Positions 12,620-23,399 of a DNA stretch of 64,000 nt are shown piece by piece. Position 1 is the stretch's first letter; each line of letters starts with the position of its first letter. The stretch comes from Euryodendron excelsum (lineage: Eukaryota > Streptophyta > Magnoliopsida > Ericales > Pentaphylacaceae). Location of the stretch: NCBI GenBank assembly GCA_033060915.1, contig CM065379.1, positions 34,635,318-34,699,317 of the forward strand. Reading direction: 5' to 3'. The position numbers were made by a program, and so were the translations under genes. The notes beneath the pieces are model-generated. The model was not told the DNA's origin and did no database searches. It saw only the letters and a list, made by a program, of their open reading frames with translations.

Positions 12620-15600
12620 TAGGACTGAAAACAAGTCAAGCCGAGCCGAGTTTAGAGTTGCTCAGGCTCAGCTCGTTTACTCTGACTCAAGTTCAAGCTC
12701 GGATCGAGCTTGAATAAATTTCAAGACTCAATGTTCAAGCTCAGCTCGGGCTTTAATTTGTGTGATCGTATAAAGCTCGGCTCGGCTTGAATTGATACTC
12801 AGCTCGTTGCAGAGTACTCAGCATTTCAACTTTTTGAAGACAATACAATCAAGAAAAGACTTCAGAGTACTCACTATACCTACTTTTTGCAGACAAAAGC
12901 TGGAACAATTCAGCTTTTTGAACACTTTTTCCAATAAGAAAAATAAAAAATTTCATATCTTCCATAAGCAATTGAGCTAGAAGACTTCAGTCAACTCAAA
13001 CATTGCATTCATATTATAATACAGTAAAGAAAAGACTTCACTCAATTAGCTTAACAAATAAAAAAAATTGATTGTAGGCATCAGGAGTACAAAACAAAAT
13101 ATACAATGTTACCGCTTAAAACAATGGGAAAACGAAAGAAACTTTTCTATACAACTCCATGAAACCAAAATATCAACTATTATAATTATTGAAATAAAAT
13201 AGAATAAAAAAAGAAATTCACTAAACGTCAAGACACCCAACTCAACCCCAGCACAATCTTAAATTGTAAAGCATGCACAGATGCACCTCCTACAATGAAT
13301 GCCAACAATAATTAAATTCTCATATAAAGCTTCAACAACCACCATAAATAAATAAATAAATAAAAACTAATACTTCTAGAAAAATAAACCAGCTTGTCAC
13401 TAAACATTTTATTACGAAGAAATTTTAAAATTGTCTCAAAACTACCTCAAACAAAAAAAAAAAAGAGTCCTCTAAACTAACTCTAGAACTATGGTTTTAA
13501 AAAAAAATCCTTCGAACTGATATTTCCATCTTTGAACTATCATACTCCACCTACAAAGCAAAAGAAAAGATTCAAAATACAATATTAGTACAAATATTTA
13601 AGACTGCATTTATAAGAATTAAATAAACATACAATGGCATCACAATCACATTTGAGGCCTTTCAAATTACTCTAAGCGCACTTTTTGCATGGACTCTTCA
13701 TCATTCTGCAATCAAAAGTACCATCCTTTAGACTCACTCAACACAGGTGATACAATACAATTAATTGAAGTAAATAGAATTGTGAAATGTAGACTTACAT
13801 CTGATGACTTGTTAACTCCAAAATCACAACGCAGCCAATCTCCTGCACAAACCAAAGCTTGCACCATCTCTGGTTTCAAAGAGCTTCGATATTGATCAAA
13901 AACTCCACCCCCTGCACTAAATGCAGACTCAGAAGCTACTATACTAACAGGAATAGACAATATGTCACTTGCCATGTTTGAAAGAATTTGAAATAAATGT
14001 CCAAATCAGATTTAGTTGGTTCAATAATATCCAAATGTTGAGCCCACTGATCAAATTCAGCCTTGCTCTTAGTTTTACCTTTTATGCTGCTGCTAATGAC
14101 ACTACTGCTAGAAGAACACCCAACTTGAGAATCACTGGTACCACCTTTGCTTGAAGCATAGCTAACAACATACTCTTGGTATAATTCACATAAGGAGGCG
14201 CGAACAAGATTGATATGCTTCTCTGATTCAAAAGTTGGGTAAATTTTGGGAAAGCAAAATTCAATCAACTTCAACTTGTAACGGGGATCTAAAACTGCAG
14301 CTATAGCCATCAATAAATTGCACTCTCCCCAATATTTATCGAATTTTTCTCTCATTCTAAAAGTCATCTCTCTCATATAATCTCTATTATCTATTGATTT
14401 TTCATTCAAAATTTCTTTTATTTTTCAAATCCCTAGAAGAAACAAGTTTGATGTGGGATAAGTAGAACCAGAGAAAATATTTGTAACTTCATTTAAAGCA
14501 TCTAGAAACTTACAAACTTCTTGAGCTCTCTCCCAATCTTCTACAGATGGTAGCCACTGGTAGTATGGGTCTCTTTCCTTATATCTTGGAAACACATCTT
14601 TGAATGCTAATGCAGACTCTAACATTGCATAAGTTGAGTTCCAACGTGTAGACATGTCAAGAATAAAACGTTTTGATATAGGAAGCTGCAACTGTTTAAC
14701 TATTTCAGAGAATTTATGAAGCCGCGACGGTGACATCTTCAAGTACTTAACACTTTCTCGAATATTTCCAATCACATCGCGTATTTTATTCAATCCATCT
14801 TGCACCATCAAATTCAAAATGTTTGAGCAGCACCTCATGCGAAAAATCTTACCATTGAAATAAAGTTTTCCCTTCAATGTGAAATTATCTTTCAAGTTCC
14901 TTATAGCCACCTCATTAGAGGAAGCATTATCGAGAGTGATCAAGGAAACTTTATTCTCAATACTCCAATCGAGAAGACACTGGAAAATATTATCCGCAAT
15001 AACTACTCCAGTGTGTGGAGGTGCCAAACCACAAAATTTCAGGATGCGCTTTTGTAACTTTCATTCTGAATCACGAAAATGAGCAGTAAGACACATATAG
15101 CCAATGGTTTGATTTGAGGTCCACAAATCAGCCATTTGGCTAACTCTTTCCAAACTTGAAAACATTCCCTTTAACTTTTTTGCCTCTGCTGCATATATCT
15201 TCATATAATCATTTTTCATATTTATGCGCAATATTTTCTCAAATTGTGGATTTAATGTTTTGCATAGTAATATGAAAAAGCAATGCTCCACCATTTTAAA
15301 GGAGTATTCATGCACGATAATCTATGCATTCTTTGACCTGCTCCTTATCATACTTGTAAATTGTCAGTTTACCACCCAAACCCGCAAACCCGCAGCCATA
15401 CCTTCAGTACTTAAAGGCTCTATTGCAAGAGTCGCTTGCTTCTTGTTAGCTGCTAAACAAAGTGGATAACCAATTAGATGTCTATGAAACTGAGTTGTTG
15501 CACCTGAGAATTTCAGACAAGGTTCGTATGATAGTAATTGCATTCAGCCTTCTTGGTGCCATCTTTAAGTGTCACTATAGTCAACTCGTCCCAAACCTTT

Positions 15601-16818
15601 GATTTTCTCTTTCTGGGGGGCTTTTGAAGAAGGCGATTTGCTTCTTCACCTGAACTATCAATAATCTGAACATCTTCATTGACATTCTCAGTGATGGTAA
15701 TCCTGTGTTGGTGTAGTATCTGACATACCTATCCAAATAGGATAAAAACATATATATAAACAAATAGGCTAAAGAAAGGGCTTCCAAATGCATGGTCAAT
15801 TTTAAGCATAAAAAACAATATAAGAAGATATAAATAATAAAACAAATAATATATGTGCAAATTCTGAATACTTTAAAAGGAATTAACCAAGGAGCCTTCA
15901 AATCCATGGATCCACTGTAAAATAAATGATTCATCGTATTGCTTTTTTACTATATTCGTATGTATTTGTGTGTATCCTTGTGGTTGAAAATGTCAAATGT
16001 TTAAGGTAACTTAGCTTAACTAAAATCTGGTTCATCGTCTTTGAGTCATAAAACAAAAGAAACAATGGTTGGTCATTGACACATATTATCAAACAAGTGA
16101 CAGGCAAAAAAATAGAGTAGCCACAAAAAATTTGAACCAACGCAGAGAGTAGCTTCGTTTTATAGATTGTACAGAAGGCAAAAGAAAATTGTACAAACTT
16201 CTATGAACTAATATATATATATATATATTAAAAGTATCTACCAATTAGATAACCCATCTTCTATGATTTAAAATAAATTATTTTTTTCTGTAATTTACTT
16301 TTTTTTTTTTTTTTTACATAAGCAGTCAACACAGAAGACTATAGAGATAAAGACTATAATTAATTCTCCATGAATTTGTTTGGAAAAACTTCAGAGTTTA
16401 AATTCAGTTGCACAAAACATCAACAAAAAGAAAGAGAGATGAAAAAAGTTACTTGGCCAATCAATCCATGAGAAACCCTCAAAAGAAGTCGATGGAAGAT
16501 CTGGATAATAAACTCTACAGATTTCTTCATCTGAGATCTTGTACAAAGCAAAGGCCCTAATATCCTACGCTCCTCTCACCCAAGTCGCCAAAACTGATAC
16601 AAACACAAAACTGAAGAAGCATAGTGGAAAGGGAAAAGTCTGGAGTACACTTGTGTGCACGAGCCTATCGAGCCAAATGTACCCCTGTTCGGGCTTGGCT
16701 CGAAAATATTAATGAGCTTAGAAAAGTGATTGAGCTCGGCTCATTTTGTTGTTGAACGAGCTTGAATGAGGCTGTACTCGAGCTGAGCTCGAGCTGTTTG
16801 GGCCGATTTTCAGCCCTA
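12620..16818 (-). mobile_element. hAT-family DNA transposon, 4199 bp
   Basis: The ends are TAGGACTGAAAA (left) and, reverse-complemented, TAGGGCTGAAAA (right), an inverted repeat matching at 11 of 12 positions. The element is flanked by the perfect 8-bp duplication CAGGTGGC. Both subterminal regions (12640-12800 and 16660-16800) are dense in GAGCTCGGCTC/GAGCC motifs in opposite orientation, as expected of transposase-binding repeats. The interior carries a decayed hAT transposase on the minus strand. Insertion was into the LINE remnant. Conserved ends and duplication show that it arrived as a complete unit, while the transposase lesions show that it is no longer autonomous. Confidence 0.92.
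13712..15720 (-). pseudogene. hAT (Ac/RICESLEEPER-like) transposase, multiply disrupted
   Basis: Transposase homology reads right to left. BED zinc finger remnant at 15720-15440: KVWDELTIV...KKAEC, with the second metal Cys replaced by Tyr, then TTQFHRHL. A core domain follows at 15315-14425 with LERVSQMADLWTSNQTIGYM, TLDNASSNEVAIRNL and STRWNSTY. The DUF4413/middle part is at 14409-13985 (KYWGECNLLMAIAAVLDPRYKL). The hATC dimerisation domain is at 13976-13712 (DILSIPVSIVASESAFSAGG). Lesions seen: in-frame TGA at 15061-15063 and at 14425-14427, both where the family has Trp. Frame breaks lie between 15315 and 15470. Near 13985-13995 a deletion with frameshift removes the acidic stretch that normally links the DLDIY motif to the dimerisation domain. 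No functional protein is expected. Confidence 0.88.
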
Positions 16819-16826
16819 CAGGTGGC
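16819..16826. repeat. hAT target-site duplication, right copy (CAGGTGGC)
   Basis: Perfect match to 12612-12619 immediately outside the right terminal repeat. Confidence 0.9.
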
Positions 16827-18401
16827 ATGTTCTAGAGAAAGCCTAATGGATGGTTTAGATTTCATGGGCCTGGTTTGGTGGGCCAAGATAAAGGCAGCAG
16901 GCTTGGTAGGGGATACCCCTCTTTTAGGCCCACCTCTTCTTGGGTTGGTTTTGTTGGGGTGAGATGACCTTTTTTAAATGCATTCCCTTTTTGCCTCTTT
17001 CTCTATAGCCAGCACTCTTTCTTGAGTCCACAGAGGGGGTTTAGAATGAGGGACTGTTTATGGGACTCCCTGGAAAGGGTGTGGAGTAGTCTAGTAAAGG
17101 TGGTCCTTTTGTATTCAAACGTGGTCGGTTTGTGGTGTTGAACGATGCGCAGAGGAAGTTGAAGATGAAGTCAAGGGGAGTGGTAGTGAGGAAGGGTTGA
17201 AAGCAGTGGGAAAAAGGAAGGGTGGTAGCTGGGGGTGGTGACTTTGGGCAAGAGAGGGATTACAAGAGGAGTTGTTAGTCGAAGTATCAGAGGAGTTGGG
17301 ATGAAAGGAGCAATATGAAGGGGGTGGAAGTATCAGAGGTGCAAAGATGCCAAGGAGGGCTGAGGATCGTACTAAAAAATGGTTATACAACCTTGTTGAC
17401 TCAAAAAGTTTGGGAGTGGGTGTGTCCTCTTCAAGAGCTGGTCTATGCCATGTTGAAGGTTAGTTGTTTTTTGTACAAAGTAAGGGAGACCTGTGTAAAA
17501 TTAGTGAGGGGGGGTTTTGGATGGGGGTGAAGTGTTGGAGTTGGTGAGTCCTTATTAGGAGTCAGATTTTGTGAGAGAAAATGATGGGTTGTTCCGTGCA
17601 TAGTAAGGGGGTGGTAGGGGTCCTGTCTTGCGACAGGCTTTTGTCAGATGGAGGTTCTCATACAGAGGTGAGTCAAGGGGTAGAGGAAAGCATTTTTGGC
17701 GCCCACACAATTGGTTTCTATGGTGAACCCCAAGATCGCATGTGGAGCATTGGAGCAGAGGGTGAGAGTGTAGTTTGGTTGGTGTTTCGGTTGAGCCTCA
17801 GCCAAGGGGGGCGGAATTAAAGGGTGAGAGTTTGGGGTTACTAGGTACAGGGGGTCAAATGTTGGTTGTTTTATCCCCAGGAAAGTATTCTCTTATTGCA
17901 GTTTTAGAATCAGCCTAGGGAGTTGGTTGGGAAGCCGGCTGTTCTTCTAGACTGGTGATGTGCATGGGGTGATAGAGTGAGTTATGAAGAGGGTTAAAGG
18001 GCAAATTTCTTGGTATTCCATGTGAAGGGTTGAAGAATGATGCCATGAAGTCGTGATTAGCTATTGAATCAGATAAGAGACCAAGGATGGATGCAATTAA
18101 AGCTAGATGTTGGGAGAGTTAAAGAATTTAGTTAGCACCATCAATTATGATGGTTGAGATAACATAACTGGAATGAAAGGAGGTAGAGGGGGGTTTATTG
18201 ACAGCTGTTTTATAGTTCTACTTTTTGTAGTCAGTTTTGGCAGGCCATTCATATGTTGGTTCCTTTTTTGGGTGTTTGATCCTCCCATGTAGGCCTGAGT
18301 TCTTGTAGTGGTTTTTGCTTTTGGTTGCTCTTTGTAATCAGCCGGTGCCCCATTGGCACCTTCTTTTAATTTTAATTTACTTTTTACTTTATAAAAAAAA
18401 A

Positions 18402-19927
18402 GGAAGAGAGATGGAATTTGGTGTTATGTTGGTTTGGGAAAACATTGTATATGATAGTACTAGGGATTGAAATTTTCTTTTGGTGTGTTGTTCCGATTAG
18501 CACGAAAATGGAAACATTTCCAAATCATTTCAGAACTGACAAATACTAAGTTACTAAAATACAACCTTTTGTATTTTTTCTCAATAGAAATTGTATAATT
18601 TCATTATTCGACTAATGTTTTTTTTTAGTCTCTCGGGTAACGGAAATAGTCTGGTCGTTTCGATTAAAACAAATGGAAATTTTGTTCCTTGTATAGTACT
18701 CAATTCTTTTGACAGGTATATTATAGTACTCAGTTATTTAGCTTTTTGGCATGAGTTCCCTGGAGCTTTATGCTCTAGAAGTGTAGAGGACCTATGGTAC
18801 AATTTCACGGTGAATGTTCTAGGAATACCAATAACAGCTAAGGAAACCATCTTATATGTGTCCGAAATGGAATCTATTCCCTGGTTCGGTGGATGATTTA
18901 CAATGTGAATGGGTGAATCTTTTTCTGTGCTGGATTTTTCATTTTGAGGTTGGTGCAGTTTTTTAATCCTTCTCTCTTCATGTTAGACAACAAATGAAGC
19001 TTTGGAGTATCCTGTTTGACTAGAATAAGGTCCACAGCTTAGCAAGGTTCTTACCATTGACAAATAAGAAATAATAAGATTGATAAAATTCTTCACATTT
19101 ACCTTCTAGAATTTAATAAAGTATTCATTGCAAATTTTCCCTATTTCCTTGTGGGGAAAGAGCTCCTTTTTCATCAAAGGGCTGTTACTTCATTCTTTGG
19201 AGAAGTTGTTACTAAACTTTGAGCTCCTTCACACATTTTTTGATGACATTGTGAAGAAAGAAACTTAGTAAGACTCGTCAAAAGCTTTAGAAAATTAATG
19301 AAAATTAATGTGTTTGTCTTGTCCTTGAATCTCTCATGGTGTAAACTTGTAACATCTGTGAAACTTGAATTTTTATGTGAGAGGCAAGTTTAAATCATTA
19401 TTGGTTAGTTTTAGCATTAGCATTAAGAATGTTTTGAACCACATAAGTTTATATATAATTATTATGGTCTATTTTCACAGGTGAAAGAGAAGACATCTGT
19501 CCTCGTTTTTTCTTTCCTTCTTTAGTTTTGGGTCGATCTGTCCTTACTTTTATCTACAAGACAACAAGGACATTTGCTATCAATGTAAGAGCTTCTGAAG
19601 AAAAGCCTCCAGTCTAATTATTGTGTTTACCCTGCTTCTCGCATTTGCTACTTGATGGAAGAACTTTGTTGGTCTGTTTTGGTCCTTTTCGACATGATTT
19701 GTATGGAGGTGGCCTTTCTGTGTGTTTCATCTTCATAGGATTTCAGATTGATATCAATTGTTTTCTTCATTATACATTGTTCAGACTTGGCAACAATGAT
19801 ATTCCTATCAGCAAGGAATTTATGTTCATGCCACTGACATGCAATTTCATCCTCTCTCTATGAAATAAGTTGTTGATTAGTATTCACAGTTTCGTGCTTT
19901 TTGCCTTTAGAAGCTCCACAGGACAGA
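18402..19927 (+). other. Probable NF-YC leader intron and last leader segment
   Basis: No protein-like frame. A splice acceptor (TTGCCTTTAG) ends at 19910, leaving 17 untranslated bases before the NF-YC ATG at 19928. Another acceptor-like site (TTTTCACAG) near 19480, followed by a pyrimidine-rich transcript-like stretch to about 19615, could mark a further leader exon. Confidence 0.4.
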
Positions 19928-20716
19928 ATGGATCAGCTAGGGCATGGACAGCCTCAGGGAGTGGGTGTAGCTGGTAGTGCAGCTCAATTGCATTATGGCA
20001 CAAGCCAATATGATCCAAACCAAGTTACTGGGAACCCTAATCGAGGACCAGTTGTTACATCAGTTGGGACCACACAATCTCCTAATCAGCCAGCAGGGGT
20101 TCAGCTTGCGCAACACCAGCTTGCCTATCAACAGATCCAGCAGCAGCAGCAGCAACAATCACAACAACAACTCCAGTCTTTTTGGGCAAATCAATACCAA
20201 GAAATTGAGAGAGTTACTGACTTTAAGAACCAGAGCCTTCCCTTGGCTAGGATCAAGAAGATCATGAAAGCTGATGAGGATGTAAGAATGATATCAGCCG
20301 AGGCACCAATTGTATTTGCCAGGGCATGTGAGATGTTCATCTTAGAGCTGACTTTGCGATCTTGGAATCACACAGAGGAAAACAAAAGGAGGACACTCCA
20401 AAAGAATGACATTGCAGCGGCAATCACAAGAACTGATATCTTTGATTTTTTGGTTGACATAGTGCCGAGGGAGGATCTGAAAGATGAAGCACTTGCATCA
20501 ATCCCGAGAGGAACAATGCCCGTTGGGGTGCCCACGGATGCATATCCTTATTATTATATGCCAGCTCAGCATTCACCTCAGGCTGGAACTTCAGGGATGA
20601 TTATGGGCAAGCCTGTGATGGATCCTGTTTTGTATGCCCAACAGCCTCACCCCTACATGGCTCCACAAATGTGGCCACAGGCACCACAACAACCGCAATC
20701 ACCCTCAGATTCTTAG
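19928..20716 (+). CDS. NF-YC: Nuclear transcription factor Y subunit C (NF-YC3/NF-YC9-like), 262 aa
   Basis: NF-YC pairs with NF-YB through histone folds and recruits NF-YA to CCAAT boxes. In plants it also binds CONSTANS-like proteins in flowering control. It acts in the nucleus, entering with NF-YB. Seen: a Q-rich stretch at residues 70-84; the conserved block FWANQYQEIE at 85-94; the histone fold at about 104-178 containing LPLARIKKIMKADEDVRMIS, FARACEMFILELT, TLQKNDIAAAITRTDIFDFL and VDIVPRED; and a P/Q/Y-rich tail. The length matches the NF-YC1/3/4/9 group. The coding region is one exon, as in Arabidopsis relatives. The frame is open upstream to 19901, but that stretch begins with TTG and lies in the splice acceptor, so ATG 19928 (start MDQ, as in Arabidopsis homologues) is chosen. 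Key fold residues look intact. It neighbours an IDM2/3-like gene, as NF-YC3 does in Arabidopsis (recalled). Confidence 0.95.
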   Translation: MDQLGHGQPQGVGVAGSAAQLHYGTSQYDPNQVTGNPNRGPVVTSVGTTQSPNQPAGVQLAQHQLAYQQIQQQQQQQSQQQLQSFWANQYQEIERVTDFKNQSLPLARIKKIMKADEDVRMISAEAPIVFARACEMFILELTLRSWNHTEENKRRTLQKNDIAAAITRTDIFDFLVDIVPREDLKDEALASIPRGTMPVGVPTDAYPYYYMPAQHSPQAGTSGMIMGKPVMDPVLYAQQPHPYMAPQMWPQAPQQPQSPSDS

Positions 20717-20915
20717 TCGCTGAAGCATATAGTGTGAGTTCATTTACATTCTTTAGTTTCATTATTTTGTGTTTCAAGTGGAAGATTATAGCAGTTATTA
20801 TATTTTGTTGCAACTGCTTGTATTGCATTTTCTGTGCCCACTTTCTGCTAGTTGTGTTTCCTTAATCCTTGTATGATTCTATTATGGTGAAAAGTACAGA
20901 CGGTGATGGTTAGAT

Positions 20916-20921
20916 AATAAA
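20916..20921 (+). terminator. Poly(A) signal AATAAA of NF-YC
   Basis: Canonical AATAAA 200 bases after the stop codon, followed by a T-rich stretch. The 3'UTR is therefore about 20717-20945. Confidence 0.55.
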
Positions 20922-22734
20922 GTTTTGTCATTTTTGCTTTTACTAACTAATGGTGCGAGGTATTCATTTATTTATTTTTTGTGCTCGATTCGGTATGTGG
21001 TTTTTATCGTGCAGCACTATTAGCATAGATGATTTCATTGTCTCCATTTTCTTTCTAGATGATTAGTGCAATTTGGTCTGGTCTAGTTGCAGTTCTGATT
21101 TGTTCTGTGTTATTTAGATCAGCATTATTTTTGGCAATCCTGATTAGCCATGCCCCTTTTGGAACTGCTAGCTAATTGGACTTGAGAAATGCACTTTTTT
21201 GGGATCAAGTAAAATATGGACCTGAGAAATCTTTGGTCCATGTTATTTTTTGGACTTTACAAAAATCTATGCAATTTGAGTCATAAATGAGGGCTGAGCT
21301 AGGCATAGTAGGTACCAAAATAAATTAGATAAGTAAAAGAAAGTGAAAATTTTAAAAGCCTTGAAATCCCAGCCCAGCATATAATCATTGGTTCTTATGT
21401 TGCCATTATTTGTCTTTTCATTGTATTATGAGAAAATCAGTTATCTATTAAAACAAAAATAATTTCAAACTGAATTTCCATGTTTACAAATTATTATTTT
21501 TATCTCAACCTTGCGATATGATTTTCCTTTATTCCCAAATTGATAAGTGAAGATATTTTGTTTTTGTATTTATTTTTTCTTTATTCTTTTTCTTCTATTT
21601 GTGTTTCTCTTGTATGCAAATTACTTGGATTTTGGAATGCAAAACTGTTGTTAAGTGAGCTATATTGTGAATTTTGGCAGCATGGAAGGAGAGAACTTCA
21701 CTACTCAAAAGTGCATCTGAGATGCGAGCTGATAAAAAGATGGCATGGGATAGCAGATGATCTATACAGCTGGTGGTTCTTTTTTGGTTGTTTACCGTCT
21801 CATCTCTATCAGCAAGTAATACTTTGTTGAAAGTATAATTAGAAATATTACCCAACCACAATGCTTCTGCCTATTACAAATGCTAAAACCAAATTGTGAT
21901 TTCTAATATATTTGATAGTTTGCTCTCTCATCTTTTGCATTTTGGTCATCTTGTTCAATGTAGTTGATATTAGGTTTGCTGGACTGGTGGGAACCACTTG
22001 CTGTTACAGAAACCTAGTGTGTTATATTGGACCACCCTTGGGGGTGGAGTACCCATGGCTACTGCAGTGGCCTGAGAATCGTTTCTTCTTTACCTTGAAC
22101 AAATATTTGAATGGATCAAACTGTAGTAGTTTAAAGCTTTGCTGGAGTTCCAAGAAGGAAAAAAGAGGACATAACAGGGAAACTCTGGTCACTTTGGCTT
22201 TAGGATTAAAAGTGTTTTGCCAGTCCAGGTCAATAACGAATAGGAAGCAGTTCACCTGTTGTCAAGAGTCTGTGAAAATTGCTTTATTCAGGACTGAGGA
22301 CTTGAAAGATTGAAACTTTAAGAGTCATGCTAGCGAAAATTGAGGATGTAAAGGGAAGTGAAAGATGAATCTGTTTTCGGGGAAATCATTTCTTTGCAAA
22401 TTAAGTGTTTGCAGGGAGTGCTATGCATGACTAAAAACTGACAAGAATGCGGTCACTGTCACGCAAGTGCGATGGTCATGTAGGATAATTTTCTTATGGT
22501 CGTGATTGGATGCCAGTTGAAGGGAAAATGATGGAAAAATTTACTGGTGGTGAACATTGTTCCCATGGCCTTTGATTTTTCTTTCGTCTTGGCGGCTAGC
22601 TATATTTTACTTCTCAAGTATATAGAGATTGTATCTAGAGAGGTCTGATAGATGTGTACCTGAGTCCTGACACAACAAGGTCTAAATAAACTGGTAACAT
22701 GACAAACTTGTTCAAGTTTTTGAGCATTACAATC

Positions 22735-22860
22735 ACAAGCTGGTAGTCTAGCAAAGCAACAGGATTGTCCTGTGCCAATCACAAGCTGTAAAACAACCTC
22801 TGGTAGTCTAGCAAAACAACATTGCATTACAATCACAGCAGGATTGTCCTGTGCCACCTC
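22735..22860. repeat. Shuffled short direct repeats
   Basis: Three short words are repeated and re-ordered: TGGTAGTCTAGCAAARCAAC (22741, 22801), GGATTGTCCTGTGCCA (22763, 22842) and CAATCACA(A)GC (22733, 22777, 22833). It looks like slippage or repair duplication. Confidence 0.7.
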
Positions 22861-23292
22861 TGAAGATGGCCCCAGAGTAGCTGTGTTTTCAGCAGTTCCG
22901 GCAGAAGAGTGCCTTCCTTGTCACTTTCATTCATTGTGTAGAAAAGAACCGGGAATGTATGTTGGCTCATTTTTATGGAGCTTCAAGTGCTTAATGGTAA
23001 CTAAGCTGGATGTTTGAGCAGTAGCTTAAACGTTTGGGTTTGGATCCACACGCGCACAGACTAATGTGTAGTCAATTATCATTGTAGTCACGTTCCCGAC
23101 TAATGTTCTTAGAATCCTTGTTCATAACAAAGTTATACGATGATGATGATTGTCACGTCACGTAAAACAACCCCCCTCCTCCTCCTTTATCTAGGCCGGC
23201 TTTTATCTTACTAGTCACACACAAACTATGGCTCTTCCATGCAGTTTGGTTTACTAACATGTAGGATTTTCTCTTTGGATGGCATGCCAAAG

Positions 23293-23324
23293 TTTTCCTT
23301 TTCCTTTTCCTTTTCCTTTTCCTT
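23293..23324. repeat. (TTTTCC)n hexanucleotide repeat
   Basis: Five consecutive TTTTCC units. Confidence 0.85.
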
Positions 23325-23399
23325 ACAGCTTTGACTTTAGCTCCGATGAAACTAGTCCTTATTCCTTAACCATCTAGAACAAAATTTTTCATTTCTCAG

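Larger units (their letters stand above)
11930..18401 (+). mobile_element. L1-type LINE remnant (ORF1 region and 3' end), interrupted by a hAT
   Basis: Frame 11978-12193 gives WTLAAFKKTVGGRFLYINVV and then ILEGVENYRWRAVGKKF, the pattern of the DUF4283-like N-terminal domain of plant LINE ORF1 proteins. The matching 3' end is at 18300-18401: a T-rich tail with GGTGCCCCATTGGCACC, then AATTTACTTTTTACTTTATAAAAA split by eye and an oligo-A run. That layout is usual for plant L1 tails. Between them I find no reverse transcriptase, so ORF2 is missing. The hAT element at 12620-16818 splits the LINE; removing the hAT and one copy of its duplication rejoins the sequence. Frames are broken throughout. 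Alternative: an unrelated GC-rich repeat with a chance oligo-A tail. Confidence 0.55.
20946..23399. other. Intergenic DNA, no gene recognised
   Basis: Short open frames at 21540-21830 and 21912-22313 resemble no family I know and show no splice-linked continuation. It could hold a non-coding transcript or decayed repeat. CAT-rich and AT-rich DNA without clear TE ends. Confidence 0.4.

Noticed and set aside
19901..19927. Upstream extension of the NF-YC frame to 19901
   Set aside because: It begins with TTG, not ATG, and overlaps the splice acceptor TTGCCTTTAG. The homologous start is ATG 19928.
21540..22313. Open frames downstream of NF-YC as a possible gene
   Set aside because: No recognisable domain, no consistent splice-linked frame, and hydrophobic AT-driven composition.
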